49,339 nucleotides of DNA from UBA12088 sp041920275 (GTDB lineage: Bacteria; Patescibacteriota; Minisyncoccia; Phycocordibacterales; UBA12088). The notes under the pieces were generated by a model. That model was given only the letters and a program-made list of their open reading frames with translations, was not told the DNA's origin and made no database searches. This document shows positions 22,749 to 31,755 of this stretch, piece after piece (positions within the stretch are counted from its first letter, which is position 1; every line of letters starts with the position of its first letter). Made by a program: the position numbers and the translations under genes. Where the stretch lies: the NCBI GenBank assembly GCA_041920275.1, contig JAYRSE010000010.1, positions 1 to 49,339 on the forward strand, read 5' to 3'.

Positions 22749-24125
22749 TTATCGAAACGGCAAACCGCTTCTTTTTTTGAGAAGCGCGTACCCTATGAAG
22801 TGGTATGCGAGTTGCGCGGCGACGTACTCGGTGAGCACATCGTCTTTGAACGGCGCGGTCTCCACCACGTCCGCAGACACAACGTCCTTCATTGCGAACA
22901 AGTGCTGCACGAAACGCATGCAATACTCCCACGACATGCCTCCCGGGACCGGAGTTCCCGTGGCGGGCGCGACGGAAGGATCGAGACCATCGACGTCGAA
23001 CGTGAGGTACACCTTCCGCGTGGGTATGGCCCGCACAATGTCCTCCACCGTATGACCCGCTCCCATGCCCCACTCGAACACTTTCGAACCTGAAGCGACG
23101 GCAAAGTCCATCTCCTCCTTGGCGTAGGTCCTGATCCCGACCTGTACCGTGCGAAAGCCGAGCTCTACCCCCTTTCGCATGACACACGCATGCGAGTACT
23201 CGCCACCCGGATCTGTGTCTTTGAACGAAAGGTCGTCATGGTACATGTCCAAATGCGCATCCACCTGCACCAACGTGACCTCATCGACACTGCCGGGAAT
23301 CTCCGCAAGACCGCGAAAGATACCCATGGAAACGGCATGCTCGCCACCGAGCGACACTACGAACGCACCACGCGCGTAATGTTCTTTCCACACGGCACGA
23401 ACGGCCTCGACCATGTCCGCGGGCGGTAGCACCCCCACTCCCGAAAGCGAGTCGTCGTGTGCGATCAAAAACTCACGGGACACTTCGAGCGACAACGTTC
23501 GATCGTACTGTTCTATCTGCCGGTCCATACACTCGACGATCCTCTCGGGACCCTTGTCCGAACCTCGTCGAAACGAGGAGGTGCGATCGTACGGTATGCA
23601 AAGCACGACCGCTTCAGCCGTTTTCGGGTCATCGGCACGGAACACGGCCTTGGCGCATTCGTCCACTACATGTTCCGGGTGTTGCGCGAGCGTCTCAAGG
23701 TAAGCAACGATCATCGCTCTCGCCACCGGATTAAAACCGGAGTATGCTTCGTTCTGCAAGTACTCAACGACCGGAACCCACCGCCACTCGGAAAACTTTT
23801 CCGGCTCCATCAAGCGCGCCTCCTCGGACGTGACACAGTGGAACATGGGTACGGTATCACCTTCTTTTGCGCCGGTCGCCTCACCGATATACTCGACGAC
23901 GTCGAACCGTGCGATTCCCACCTCCTCTCGCACTTCCCTCCGCAGCGCCTGTTCGATCGTCTCTCCCGTATCCGCACGCCCGCCGGGAATGGTCCACACG
24001 GAGACGTCTTTCCACACATCTTTCGTGTAATGCCGGTGTCCGACCAACACCTCGCGGCCACGCACAAAGAGAGCCACGGGACAGGTGGTGGCATCGGCTT
24101 CGCGTGCAAGTACCGCTTCTTTCAT
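22749..24125 (-). CDS. Fusion of Nudix hydrolase and arginase/agmatinase-type ureohydrolase
   Basis: A continuous 458-aa frame with two enzymes. Residues 10-150 form a Nudix domain with the full box G49-x5-E-x7-RE-x2-EE-x-G ending near Ile71. Residues 165-455 form a ureohydrolase with binuclear-metal ligands GGEH (His263), DAHLD (Asp289, His291, Asp293) and FDVDGLDP (Asp377, Asp379). Agmatinase, arginase or guanidinase activity are all possible. There is no internal stop or frameshift. TAGTAT ends six bases before ATG, so the mRNA is probably leaderless. It converges with the YciB-like gene. Confidence 0.88.
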   Translation of the reverse strand: MKEAVLAREADATTCPVALFVRGREVLVGHRHYTKDVWKDVSVWTIPGGRADTGETIEQALRREVREEVGIARFDVVEYIGEATGAKEGDTVPMFHCVTSEEARLMEPEKFSEWRWVPVVEYLQNEAYSGFNPVARAMIVAYLETLAQHPEHVVDECAKAVFRADDPKTAEAVVLCIPYDRTSSFRRGSDKGPERIVECMDRQIEQYDRTLSLEVSREFLIAHDDSLSGVGVLPPADMVEAVRAVWKEHYARGAFVVSLGGEHAVSMGIFRGLAEIPGSVDEVTLVQVDAHLDMYHDDLSFKDTDPGGEYSHACVMRKGVELGFRTVQVGIRTYAKEEMDFAVASGSKVFEWGMGAGHTVEDIVRAIPTRKVYLTFDVDGLDPSVAPATGTPVPGGMSWEYCMRFVQHLFAMKDVVSADVVETAPFKDDVLTEYVAAQLAYHFIGYALLKKRSGLPFR

Positions 24126-24512
24126 GCCACCATACTAGCATGGCGGCATGATGCTGTATATTTTGAAAGCGCAAGACCTTTCACGATGTCGATCAACCTT
24201 TTGAAAACCATCTCGACCTGCGACCGAGGTGTCGAACGATCGTTGGGGCATCCGACCGCACCGCTTGCACCACCGCGGACAACGGCTTGGACGCCACTCC
24301 GCGATCACACCGGCACGCAATGGTGCGACCCCGCATATCCGTATCATCGATCCCCAAAAAGTATCGCTCGGCAAGGCGGATATTCGGCGAGAAGGTTACA
24401 CGGCTCCAACATACGACCGCGGTCGACCGGAGTTCCCGTGTTCTGCACACGATCGATTCCATCCGCACTGCGCACTAGGTGTGAACTCCCGTGTTTGTTA
24501 TACTGAACGCAT
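24126..24512. other. Gene-free divergent spacer
   Basis: The 387 bases hold only the -10 elements of the flanking genes (24132-24137 on the minus strand, TATACT 24499-24504 on the plus strand). No repeat, RNA or gene could be supported. Confidence 0.5.
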
Positions 24513-24863
24513 ATGAAAAAGAAACGCTTTCGTATGATACCGCTCATACTCGTCCTTGCAGGCGTCGGCGCCGTAGGGTACTGGTATGCCGACCACCGCG
24601 GCTGGTTCGAAGACCGCGGCCCGACCAACCTCCCCACCGCGGAGGAACGTGCTCGCATGGAGGAGATCGAACGCTCAAGCGCGTTACCCGCTCCGCAAGC
24701 GAAAGCGGGCGTTGGGGTCGTTCCCAAGGGCAGCACCCCTCCCCCACCTCCGCAGGAAGCCGCCTCCTCCACGACCGCAACCGGCACTCCACCGCTCGAG
24801 ATCCCGAGCGGTACCACAACAGCCGAAACGGAACCCGCACCCACCGCGGCGGAGGCGAACTGA
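24513..24863 (+). CDS. Membrane-anchored protein with disordered tail, 116 aa
   Basis: A basic start (MKKKRFRM) and one membrane segment (about residues 9-25) are followed by a short helix (TAEERARMEEIERSS) and a Pro/Thr/Ala-rich tail of about 60 residues (STPPPPPQEAASSTT). The tail is probably extracytoplasmic and disordered, perhaps spanning the cell wall. No family is recognised. TATACT lies eight bases before the ATG, and a terminator follows the stop codon. Confidence 0.75.
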   Translation: MKKKRFRMIPLILVLAGVGAVGYWYADHRGWFEDRGPTNLPTAEERARMEEIERSSALPAPQAKAGVGVVPKGSTPPPPPQEAASSTTATGTPPLEIPSGTTTAETEPAPTAAEAN

Positions 24864-24903
24864 CACACCCGCACACAATCGAGCGTTCACCTGTGTTGAT
24901 GCA

Positions 24904-24927
24904 CAAAAGCCCCGCAAGGGGCTTTTG
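24904..24927. terminator. Bidirectional terminator between convergent genes
   Basis: CAAAAGCCCC pairs with GGGGCTTTTG around GCAA. It ends both the membrane-anchored gene (plus strand) and ndk (minus strand). Confidence 0.9.
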
Positions 24928-24949
24928 TCACGAATGTGCTTGAAACGCT

Positions 24950-25555
24950 CTACTCCAGAATCCCGTCCAGGTTCACATCGTAGAGTATGCCTTCGGCGAC
25001 CAAGCGGTAGTCGATAAGGTCGCCCGACTCGAACCAATGTGCAAGCTCCTGATTCGCCTCGTCAACCGAACCGGAAGCATGGATCAGGTTGCGGATCGCG
25101 CGGTCGTCGGTGTCTGCCATAGCATAGCTGTCGAGCACGAAGTCGCCACGAATGGTGCCAACATCGCTGCTGCGCGGCTCCGTACCGCCCACGAGCTTGC
25201 GTACGAGCTCCACCGCATGCGCCCCCTGCCATGCCATGACCACGACCGGACCGGAGGTGAAGTACGCTTTCAGACGCTCCACCACCGCATCGCCGATGAC
25301 GATCGGATCATCCGAGGGAGGGGTCATACCCTTCTTCTTATACGACTCGATACTCTTCTCACCCACCTTGCGCTTCCACTCGGGATCGAGCGTGTAGTGC
25401 TCTTCGACCTGACCCGCGGCGGGCACGGTGAACTTCATGGCCACCAACTTGAGACCGACGCGCTCAAAGCGCCGAATGATCTCGCCCACGAGCGAACGCT
25501 GAACACCGTCGGGCTTGATAATGACGAGCGTGCGTTCTTTTTTATGTTCGGACAT
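24950..25555 (-). CDS. ndk: Nucleoside diphosphate kinase, long form
   Basis: A 201-aa enzyme that transfers phosphate between NTPs and NDPs through a phosphohistidine. It has Lys14 (VIIKPDGVQR), the TIRGDF motif with Arg135, and the active-site His159 (NLIHASGS). Typical NDK is about 150 aa; here there is extra sequence after residue 54 (EWKRKVGEKSIESYKKKG), near SYAMADTDDRA, and at the C-terminus, as in some archaeal-like forms. The start at 25555 was chosen from homology. Confidence 0.94.
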   Translation of the reverse strand: MSEHKKERTLVIIKPDGVQRSLVGEIIRRFERVGLKLVAMKFTVPAAGQVEEHYTLDPEWKRKVGEKSIESYKKKGMTPPSDDPIVIGDAVVERLKAYFTSGPVVVMAWQGAHAVELVRKLVGGTEPRSSDVGTIRGDFVLDSYAMADTDDRAIRNLIHASGSVDEANQELAHWFESGDLIDYRLVAEGILYDVNLDGILE

Positions 25556-25615
25556 AGTTGAAAATGGTGCAAGGAATGTGCACGACCACACACCTGCGCT
25601 AGTGATAATGCGCGC

Positions 25616-25621
25616 AGTATA
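25616..25621 (-). promoter_or_regulatory. Probable -10 of ndk
   Basis: TATACT on the minus strand, about 60 bases before the ndk start. The -35 region is weak, so assignment is tentative. Confidence 0.35.
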
Positions 25622-25823
25622 CACGACCCTGCCGACACACGTTGGGTTGCACTCTTTGTAAATATGTGGTATGATTTTCTTTTGGCATCGGTGTGGCAAT
25701 TCGCCGATACACCCTGCCTTCCAAAATTTCACCGAACACGTACGGTACACTCGATTCTCGAACACGAGTACCGATCTCGTACGACATCGAACCAAGTTCG
25801 GTTATTGTTGATGCGATAACGAG

Positions 25824-26591
25824 TTACCAACTCGTAAGCACGAGCGGCTCACGATCGGTGATGGCGATGTTGTGCTCGAAGTGCGCGCTGCGGGACCCGT
25901 CCTTGGTGCGCACCGTATACCCATCATTCATAAAGGTGACCGCCCCCTTCCCCTCATTCACCATCGGCTCGATCGCGAGCACCATGCCGGACACCAAACG
26001 CTCGCCCTTGCCGCGCGCACCGTAATTGGGCACTTGCGGCTCTTCATGGACCGCATGTCCGACACCGTGGCCACACAGCTCGCGCACGAGCCCGTACCCC
26101 TCACTTCGAACGTACGATTCGACCGCATAGCCGATGTCGCCCACATGATTACCTGCCCACGCTTCGCCGATCCCGCGCATGAGCGCCTCGTGGGTGACTG
26201 CGAGCAGTTGTCGCGCCTTGATGTCGATGCTCCCGACCGGCACGGTCTTTCCCGCATCGATGACGAGGCCGTCCCGGACCACTCCCACATCCAAACCGAT
26301 AATGTCACCCTCCTTGAGCGTGTACGCGAGTTCGGTGGGTATACCATGCACCACCACGTCGTTCGGTGCGACACAAAGTGCGCAGGGGAACGGTCGCTCC
26401 GCACCCCGCGGACGATAGTTCTTGAACGCAGGCGAACACCCGAGCGACGCGATACGCTTGCACGCAAGCTCCTCAAGTTCGGCGGTATTCACCCCGGGGC
26501 GCACCGCCGCTTCAAGCTCGGCGACCACCTCGGCGTGCAGCTTTCCCAGCTCCTTGAGCGCGCGGATCTCTTCCGGTGTTTTTACCAACAT
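25824..26591 (-). CDS. map: Methionine aminopeptidase type I
   Basis: A 255-aa metallopeptidase that removes the N-terminal Met. It shows the pita-bread fold motifs with metal ligands in DVGVVRDGLVIDAGKT, HGVGHAVHEEP, AIEPMV and the final Glu in HFEHNIAITD. It lies seven bases after adk, as in the usual secY-adk-map order at the end of the spc operon. The start at 26591 (MLVKTPEEI) was chosen from homology. Confidence 0.97.
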   Translation of the reverse strand: MLVKTPEEIRALKELGKLHAEVVAELEAAVRPGVNTAELEELACKRIASLGCSPAFKNYRPRGAERPFPCALCVAPNDVVVHGIPTELAYTLKEGDIIGLDVGVVRDGLVIDAGKTVPVGSIDIKARQLLAVTHEALMRGIGEAWAGNHVGDIGYAVESYVRSEGYGLVRELCGHGVGHAVHEEPQVPNYGARGKGERLVSGMVLAIEPMVNEGKGAVTFMNDGYTVRTKDGSRSAHFEHNIAITDREPLVLTSW

Positions 26592-26598
26592 AGATCGA

Positions 26599-27207
26599 TT
26601 ACGCCATCGGTTGCGGCAAACCGAGCGCCTCGAGCACGTCGCGATGCACCGCTTCGATGGTTTGGTCACCATGGATGTGTGCCACACGGTAGTACGGATG
26701 TTCTTCGAAGAACTTGATGGCGAGCGCCACATCGTGTTTGAACCAGCGCAAGCGCTCGGCCACCTTTTCGGGCGTATCGTCGAACCGCTTCCTGCCGTGC
26801 ACCAACCGCTCCACGATCGCTTCGTCCGGCATCTCAAAGGAGAGCACCACCGGATCCTTGCGCTCATAGAACTCGAACGCGGTATGCAGTATCGGCGACT
26901 CCTCGGCACGGCGGGGGAACCCGTCGGTTATGATATGTTCGTCACCCGTCACTCCTTCGATAAAGAGCGAACTCCAGATCCAGATCGGCAAAAAGCCGGG
27001 TGCGAGACCGCCGTGTGACAGCACTTCTTTAATCTTGCGTTGCGTGTGGGTGTCACCTTCCATGAACTCGCGGAACTTCTCGCCGGTCTGGAAGTAGTGG
27101 GTCGGATGACCGGGATCGTTCTTTTCCAGGTATTCCTTGAGCAATTTCGCCTGAGTACCCTTTCCGCACCCCGAGGGTCCTATGAGAATGGCTGTTGTAA
27201 GCTCCAT
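26599..27207 (-). CDS. adk: Adenylate kinase
   Basis: A 202-aa nucleotide kinase that balances ATP, ADP and AMP. The P-loop is GPSGCGKGTQ (with Ser and Cys instead of the usual GPPGAGKGTQ), the AMP-binding part is FQTGEKFRE, and IITDGFPRR is conserved. The LID is short (RLVHGRKRFDDTPEKVAERL) and has no zinc cysteines. The start at 27207 (MELTTAIL) was chosen from homology; it lies between secY and map as in most bacteria. Confidence 0.95.
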   Translation of the reverse strand: MELTTAILIGPSGCGKGTQAKLLKEYLEKNDPGHPTHYFQTGEKFREFMEGDTHTQRKIKEVLSHGGLAPGFLPIWIWSSLFIEGVTGDEHIITDGFPRRAEESPILHTAFEFYERKDPVVLSFEMPDEAIVERLVHGRKRFDDTPEKVAERLRWFKHDVALAIKFFEEHPYYRVAHIHGDQTIEAVHRDVLEALGLPQPMA

Positions 27208-27332
27208 GTTGATGCTGATTTTATCGTGTAAAACGCATAGAGCGCGGCGAGCGAGGCTCACAAGAGGTCTATACCTGTGGAGTGTACCACGGAACGAGTC
27301 GACACGCACGATGCACTACGAGGAGAATTGAC

Positions 27333-28607
27333 TCAGTACTCTCGTATCGACACTTGAGCATCCACCTTGCGCACCAAGTCGAGCACGACCGATACGACAA
27401 TGAGCAAACTGGTACCACCGATCGCGAATGCACTCGAACCGGTGATCGCCTGCATGATGTTCGGCAATACCGCGATCACGCCGAGAAAGAGTGCGCCGAC
27501 GAGCGTGATGCGGGTGATGATGTTGCCCAGGTACTCGGTGGTCGTAATGCCCGGCCGCACGCCCGGAATGAACGCACCGGACTTCTGCAGGTTGGTGGAA
27601 ATGGACTGCGGATCGAAGGTGACCGCCGTGTAAAAGTAGGTGAACGCGACTACGAGCACGAAGTACAGTACCCCATAGAGCCATGGATCCGCCAAGAGCG
27701 TGCTCGCTTTTTCAGCGAATGACGCGATCGCGGGGTTTGAAGCACCGAGCAAGTACTGGAATATCATGTTGGGGAACAGGAGGATCGAAAGCGCGAAGAT
27801 GATCGGTATGACGCCCGCCTGATTGACGCGAAGCGGGATATAGGTCGACACGCCGCCGTACGACTTCCCGCCACGCACCTGCTTCGCGTAAGTGACGGGC
27901 ACCGGACGCTCCGCCTCGGTGATGACCACGACCGCGGCGGTCATGAGCACCGCGGAAACCAACACGCCGATATAGAGCGGTATCTGTGAGGGATCGTAAT
28001 TCAGGAGCGTCTGTGAGATGATAAGCGGCATGTTCGCCACGATGCCGGCAAAGATCAGAATCGAGACACCGTTACCGATGCCGAACTCGCTTACAAGCTC
28101 ACCGATCCACATGAGCAGGATGGAGCCGGCGGCAACGACCGCCACATTGACCAAGAATGGCACCATCTCGAGATTGGCGACGATCCCTTGTCGGGTAAGG
28201 AGCATCAAAAAGCCGAACGCCTGAATGAATGCGAGCGGCACGGTGAGCATGCGGGCGTACTGGGTGAATTTTTGTCTGCCGGCCTCACCTTCTTCGGTGT
28301 ACAGCGCCTTTATTTTGGGAGACATGATGCTCATGAGCTGCATGATGATGCTTGCCGTGATGTAGGGACCGACACCGAGCATCACGATCGAGAGGTTCAT
28401 GAGACCGCCGCCTGAAAAGAGGTTGAGCACCCCCAGGAACTCATTTTGTGCGAAGAACGTGTCGAGCGCCATCTTATCGACTCCGGGAATGGGTATCGCC
28501 GCCAGAAGGCGGAAGACCACGAGCGCACCCAGGAGAAAAACGATGCGAGCACGCAATCCTTCGTCCGTGACGATGAGTTTGAGTTTTTGGACGAAAGCTC
28601 CGAACAT
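27333..28607 (-). CDS. secY: Preprotein translocase subunit SecY
   Basis: A 424-aa membrane protein with the ten membrane segments of the protein-conducting channel. Recognisable parts include the start (FLLGALVVFRLLAAIPIPGVD), the plug region (GGGLMNLSIVMLGVGPYITASIIMQL) and the C-terminal FIPGVRPGITTTEYLGNIITRITLVGA. It follows rplO by 58 bases and precedes adk, in the standard order. Confidence 0.97.
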   Translation of the reverse strand: MFGAFVQKLKLIVTDEGLRARIVFLLGALVVFRLLAAIPIPGVDKMALDTFFAQNEFLGVLNLFSGGGLMNLSIVMLGVGPYITASIIMQLMSIMSPKIKALYTEEGEAGRQKFTQYARMLTVPLAFIQAFGFLMLLTRQGIVANLEMVPFLVNVAVVAAGSILLMWIGELVSEFGIGNGVSILIFAGIVANMPLIISQTLLNYDPSQIPLYIGVLVSAVLMTAAVVVITEAERPVPVTYAKQVRGGKSYGGVSTYIPLRVNQAGVIPIIFALSILLFPNMIFQYLLGASNPAIASFAEKASTLLADPWLYGVLYFVLVVAFTYFYTAVTFDPQSISTNLQKSGAFIPGVRPGITTTEYLGNIITRITLVGALFLGVIAVLPNIMQAITGSSAFAIGGTSLLIVVSVVLDLVRKVDAQVSIREY

Positions 28608-28665
28608 ATCCTACTGTTTTGAATACTTACTTATCACACCTCCATCCGCATCGACCGCACTGAAC

Positions 28666-29115
28666 CTAGAGCACGGTGCCCCCGACCTTTTCAATGGCCG
28701 CACGCGCCGCCGCCGAGAGCGTACAACCCGCGACCGTGAGTTTTTTTGTGAGAGTGCCGGTGCCAAGTATCTTTACGGCAGCGGGCCTTCCTGCAACCGT
28801 ACGCAACACGCTTTTCCGTACGAGCGTCTTCGGGTCTACCCGTTCGCCCGCCTCGAACACTCGCTCGAGCACCGTAAGGTTGACCCCCACCGGGCGCACC
28901 CGTGCCGCATTCACCGTCCGTGCACGGTTTTTGCCGAAGCCGCGTCGCTTGGGAATGCGCTTGATGATGTCGCGCTCTTGCGGTCGGATCTTGTGACCGG
29001 CGCGCGATTTTTGACCCTTATGTCCCTTGCCCGACGTCTTGCCGCGCTTTCCACCGCGTCCGACGCGCTTCGCCTTGCTCACGCCGTTTGATTTTGTAAG
29101 TTCGTGTAGTTGCAT
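28666..29115 (-). CDS. rplO: 50S ribosomal protein L15
   Basis: A 149-aa protein of normal length. The basic N-terminal extension shows GRGGKRGKTSGKGHKGQKSR, followed by the globular C-terminal domain (KILGTGTLTKKLTVAGCTLSAAARAAIEKVGG). It follows rpsE directly; the rpmD gene for L30, which usually lies between them, is absent. Confidence 0.97.
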   Translation of the reverse strand: MQLHELTKSNGVSKAKRVGRGGKRGKTSGKGHKGQKSRAGHKIRPQERDIIKRIPKRRGFGKNRARTVNAARVRPVGVNLTVLERVFEAGERVDPKTLVRKSVLRTVAGRPAAVKILGTGTLTKKLTVAGCTLSAAARAAIEKVGGTVL

Positions 29116-29130
29116 GGTGTTCTCTGTTTA

Positions 29131-29757
29131 CTACTCCTCGGTCGCAGCGGGCGCGGGTTCGACCGTCTTTTTTGCAGTCTTTGCAGCCGACTTGCCCCTT
29201 CGAGCGCGCAACTTGCTCAGAGCGAGCACCGTCGCACGTGCGTTATTGAGCGGATTCTTGCTCCGCGAAAGGATCTTGGTCGTTACATTGCGCACCCCCG
29301 CGAGTTCGAGCACGGTACGGACCGCACTTCCCGCCTTGAGACCCTTGCCGGGCGCCGGTATGAGCATCACCTGTGCGGATGCGTACTTTACCTGCACATC
29401 ATGCGGAATGGAAGCGCCTTCGGTGATGGGAACCGTAACCAAGTGACGCTCGGCGTCGCGAGTCGCCTTTTCGATCGCAAGCGCCGTATCGCCCGCCTTA
29501 CCAAGTCCGACACCTACCTTGCCCTTACCATTACCGAGAACCAAGGTGACACTGAAAGAGAACCGGCGACCACCGGCGACCACGCGGGTCACCCTGCGAA
29601 TGTCTATGACCTTGTTGTCGAACTCACTGCGCGCGCGTGGGGTGCGCTCACGACGAGGTCGTCGCGCCCCGCGCTCATTGCCGCCCCGCGCCGGTGCAGC
29701 TCCTCTCGTCGACACGTCCGTCGCTGCATTCTGTGTTTGTGTTCGTTCTTCCGTCAT
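29131..29757 (-). CDS. rpsE: 30S ribosomal protein S5
   Basis: A 208-aa protein. The conserved core starts near residue 45 (EFDNKVIDIRRVTRVVAGGRRFSFSVTLVLGNGKGKVGVGLGKA) and continues to the usual S5 C-terminal domain. The N-terminal 45 residues (rich in Arg, Gly and Ala) and the C-terminal Lys/Ala tail are extensions relative to E. coli S5 (about 166 aa). It has nine bases to rplR. Confidence 0.96.
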   Translation of the reverse strand: MTEERTQTQNAATDVSTRGAAPARGGNERGARRPRRERTPRARSEFDNKVIDIRRVTRVVAGGRRFSFSVTLVLGNGKGKVGVGLGKAGDTALAIEKATRDAERHLVTVPITEGASIPHDVQVKYASAQVMLIPAPGKGLKAGSAVRTVLELAGVRNVTTKILSRSKNPLNNARATVLALSKLRARRGKSAAKTAKKTVEPAPAATEE

Positions 29758-29765
29758 AGCGTGTA

Positions 29766-30116
29766 TTAAAACAGTAAGCCACCTTCACGCGCACCGTCCG
29801 CCACTTTCGCGACCGAACCGGCATACAGGAAACCGCCGCGATCGAATACGACCGTATTGATGCCGAGTTTCTTCACCTGCTCCGCAAGCGCGATACCGAG
29901 GGCACGGGCGCGCTCATGAGTGCCGGAACCCGATATCGATCGCGTATCAAGCGCGACAAGGGTGGCACCTCGAACATCATCGATGATCTGCGCATACACC
30001 GCGGTATTCGAACGGTAGACCGCAAAGCGTGGACGCATCGCGGTACCGCGTACCTTCGCACGTATGCGCGCATGTCGACGGACCCTCTTTGCTTGTTTGA
30101 TGTTCGATGTGTTCAT
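29766..30116 (-). CDS. rplR: 50S ribosomal protein L18
   Basis: A 116-aa 5S rRNA-binding protein of normal length. Landmarks are RRHARIRAKVRGTAMRPRFAVYRSNTAVYAQIIDD and the C-terminal NTVVFDRGGFLYAGSVAKVADGAREGGL. It sits between rplF and rpsE as in the standard spc operon. Confidence 0.96.
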   Translation of the reverse strand: MNTSNIKQAKRVRRHARIRAKVRGTAMRPRFAVYRSNTAVYAQIIDDVRGATLVALDTRSISGSGTHERARALGIALAEQVKKLGINTVVFDRGGFLYAGSVAKVADGAREGGLLF

Positions 30117-30140
30117 GGTGTCTTTGTGATCGATAAGACG

Positions 30141-30677
30141 CTATTTCGAAGCCTTCTTACCTTGCTTGCGCAGTATGACCTCATCGCTGTAGTGAAAGCC
30201 CTTGCCCTTGTACGGTTCCGGCTTCTTCAGTGCGCGAACGTTCGCCGCGAACTGACCGACCGCTTCTTTGTCGATACCTGAGATGGTAAGCTCGTTCTTC
30301 TCTACGACTGCAGTAAGACCTGCGGGGATCTGCACGACGACCGGATGGGAAAAGCCGAGTGACATGTTGATGCTCGCACCTGAAACCGCCATGCGATACC
30401 CGATACCGTCGAGAATCAGTTTTTTCTTGTATTCGTCGTTCACACCGTGCAGCATGTTCTTAAGGTGCGATGCATAGGTGCCCCAGAGCGCACGAGCGAG
30501 CTGCGTGTCGTTTTTCGGTGCAACCGTTACCGCACCATCCGCTATCTCGAACGAGACGAGCGGGTGAAGCGCCTTGGTCAAGGTACCCTTGGGTCCTTTC
30601 ACGGTAAGCACACCTTCCGCGACCGACACATCGGTCTTTGCGGGTATGCTGATAGGTCTTTTTCCAATGCGGCTCAT
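30141..30677 (-). CDS. rplF: 50S ribosomal protein L6
   Basis: A 178-aa protein with the two repeated L6 domains: MSRIGKRPISIPAKTDVSV at the N-terminus and the second domain with VEKNELTISGIDKEAVGQFAANVRALKKPEPYKGKG, the conserved rRNA-contact segment. Standard length and place, 19 bases after rpsH. Confidence 0.97.
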   Translation of the reverse strand: MSRIGKRPISIPAKTDVSVAEGVLTVKGPKGTLTKALHPLVSFEIADGAVTVAPKNDTQLARALWGTYASHLKNMLHGVNDEYKKKLILDGIGYRMAVSGASINMSLGFSHPVVVQIPAGLTAVVEKNELTISGIDKEAVGQFAANVRALKKPEPYKGKGFHYSDEVILRKQGKKASK

Positions 30678-30695
30678 AGTATCAAAACATGCGTA

Positions 30696-31088
30696 TTACC
30701 AAAGCTCGAAGAGCACTTCCCCTCCCACGCGTTCCTTTCGTGCATCTTCACCGAGCAGTATGCCCTTGGGCGTGGAAAGCACTACCACACCCAAGCCACC
30801 GCGGACGGAACGTATCTCGTTCGCTCCCGCATACATGCGCATACCGGGCTTGGATACTCGCTTGACGTCCGTGATCCGGTACGCACCCGATTGGGTACGG
30901 CCGAGGGTGAGCTCGAGGGTCTTATGTACCCCCTTTCCGCGGGTCTGCACATCGGCGAGGAAACCTCGCGCCTTGAGCTTCTCCGCGATCGCGAGCTTGG
31001 TACGGGACAATGGAAGCGAAACCACCTCTTTACCGGCCATGGCGGCGTTCTTGAGGCGTATGATCATGTCTGCGATTGGATCGGTCAT
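30696..31088 (-). CDS. rpsH: 30S ribosomal protein S8
   Basis: A 130-aa 16S rRNA-binding protein (MTDPIADMIIRLKNAAMAGKEVVSLPLSRTK). The conserved C-terminal RNA-binding region reads GLGVVVLSTPKGILLGEDARKERVGGEVLFELW. In other bacteria S8 also represses the spc operon; whether it acts on the separated rpsN promoter here is unknown. Confidence 0.96.
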   Translation of the reverse strand: MTDPIADMIIRLKNAAMAGKEVVSLPLSRTKLAIAEKLKARGFLADVQTRGKGVHKTLELTLGRTQSGAYRITDVKRVSKPGMRMYAGANEIRSVRGGLGVVVLSTPKGILLGEDARKERVGGEVLFELW

Positions 31089-31110
31089 GCGAGTATGCGT
31101 TAGGTGTGTC

Positions 31111-31296
31111 TTACCACGAGCTTTTCTTTACGCCGGGAATGCGTCCCTCGTTCGCAAGTTCACGGAAACAGATACGACAGAGATCGAAGTCGCGCATGTA
31201 GCCACGTCCCCTGCCACAGCGGAAACAGCGATTTTTCGCTCGCGTGGTAAACTTAGGCTTCTTCTCACTACGTGCGACAACTGATTTTTTTGCCAT
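31111..31296 (-). CDS. rpsN: 30S ribosomal protein S14, zinc-binding (type Z)
   Basis: A 61-aa short S14 with an intact zinc site, Cys24-x2-Cys27 and Cys40-x2-Cys43 (CFRCGRGRGYMRDFDLCRIC). It is the first gene of the downstream part of the split spc operon. It has no clear SD, but a good promoter lies upstream with a leader of about 29 bases. Confidence 0.97.
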   Translation of the reverse strand: MAKKSVVARSEKKPKFTTRAKNRCFRCGRGRGYMRDFDLCRICFRELANEGRIPGVKKSSW

Positions 31297-31331
31297 GGAT
31301 GTAACAAAATAAACGCAAATGCGTCTTGCAG

Positions 31332-31360
31332 AGCGTAGCAGTTTCGAGGTTCTCTGTCAA
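31332..31360 (-). promoter_or_regulatory. Promoter of the rpsN-map operon
   Basis: TTGACA (31355-31360), a 17-bp spacer ending in TGC, and TACGCT (31332-31337) on the minus strand. It gives the downstream half of the spc operon its own start. A weaker TTGACT with an extended -10 lies about 85 bases further upstream. Confidence 0.7.
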
Positions 31361-31497
31361 CGTCGACTTGCCACACCTGCGCTCGCAGGAACACTATACC
31401 GCACCTGCACCCCGTATACTAGCAGATGTGGGAGCAAAGTCAATCGATCGGGTCGGTAGCCGTTCCCGAACGAGGATTCCGCACTGAATCTCATCTT

Positions 31498-31755
31498 CCT
31501 GACTTCCGACCTGGGACACCCACAGCGATTGTGGATAACGTCACATAGTAGCTCTTGAGCCGAGTCCATACGAAGCACCGTGCGTGAGGGTGTTATTGCT
31601 CCCGGTAGCATGTAGTCGAGCGCATACATGTTTTGTGCCAACTCACCAGCTCGTCGCGCACTCATACACACACCTGTTTGTTTCAACAACCGCTCCAACT
31701 CTTTCCATATCGAATACGCGACGAACGCAACGCAAAGGTGTGCTTCGATACGTCT
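31498..31755 (-). pseudogene. Remnant of an older IS1634-like copy (left part)
   Basis: These 258 bases repeat 31756-32013 with few differences: the outer inverted repeat CCTGACTTCCGACC and the last ~75 codons of the transposase. The remnant continues on the other side of the intact element (33405-33505). It is the target into which the intact copy inserted. Confidence 0.85.
31691..31755 (+). repeat. 65-bp direct repeat, left copy
   Basis: Identical to 33405-33469. The two copies abut the two ends of the intact IS, as a target-site duplication should. Confidence 0.85.

Noticed and set aside
28608..29131. A hidden rpmD (L30) gene near rplO
   Set aside because: Only 15 bases separate rpsE and rplO, and 58 separate rplO and secY, so there is no room. 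Absence of L30 is a known trait of the candidate phyla radiation.
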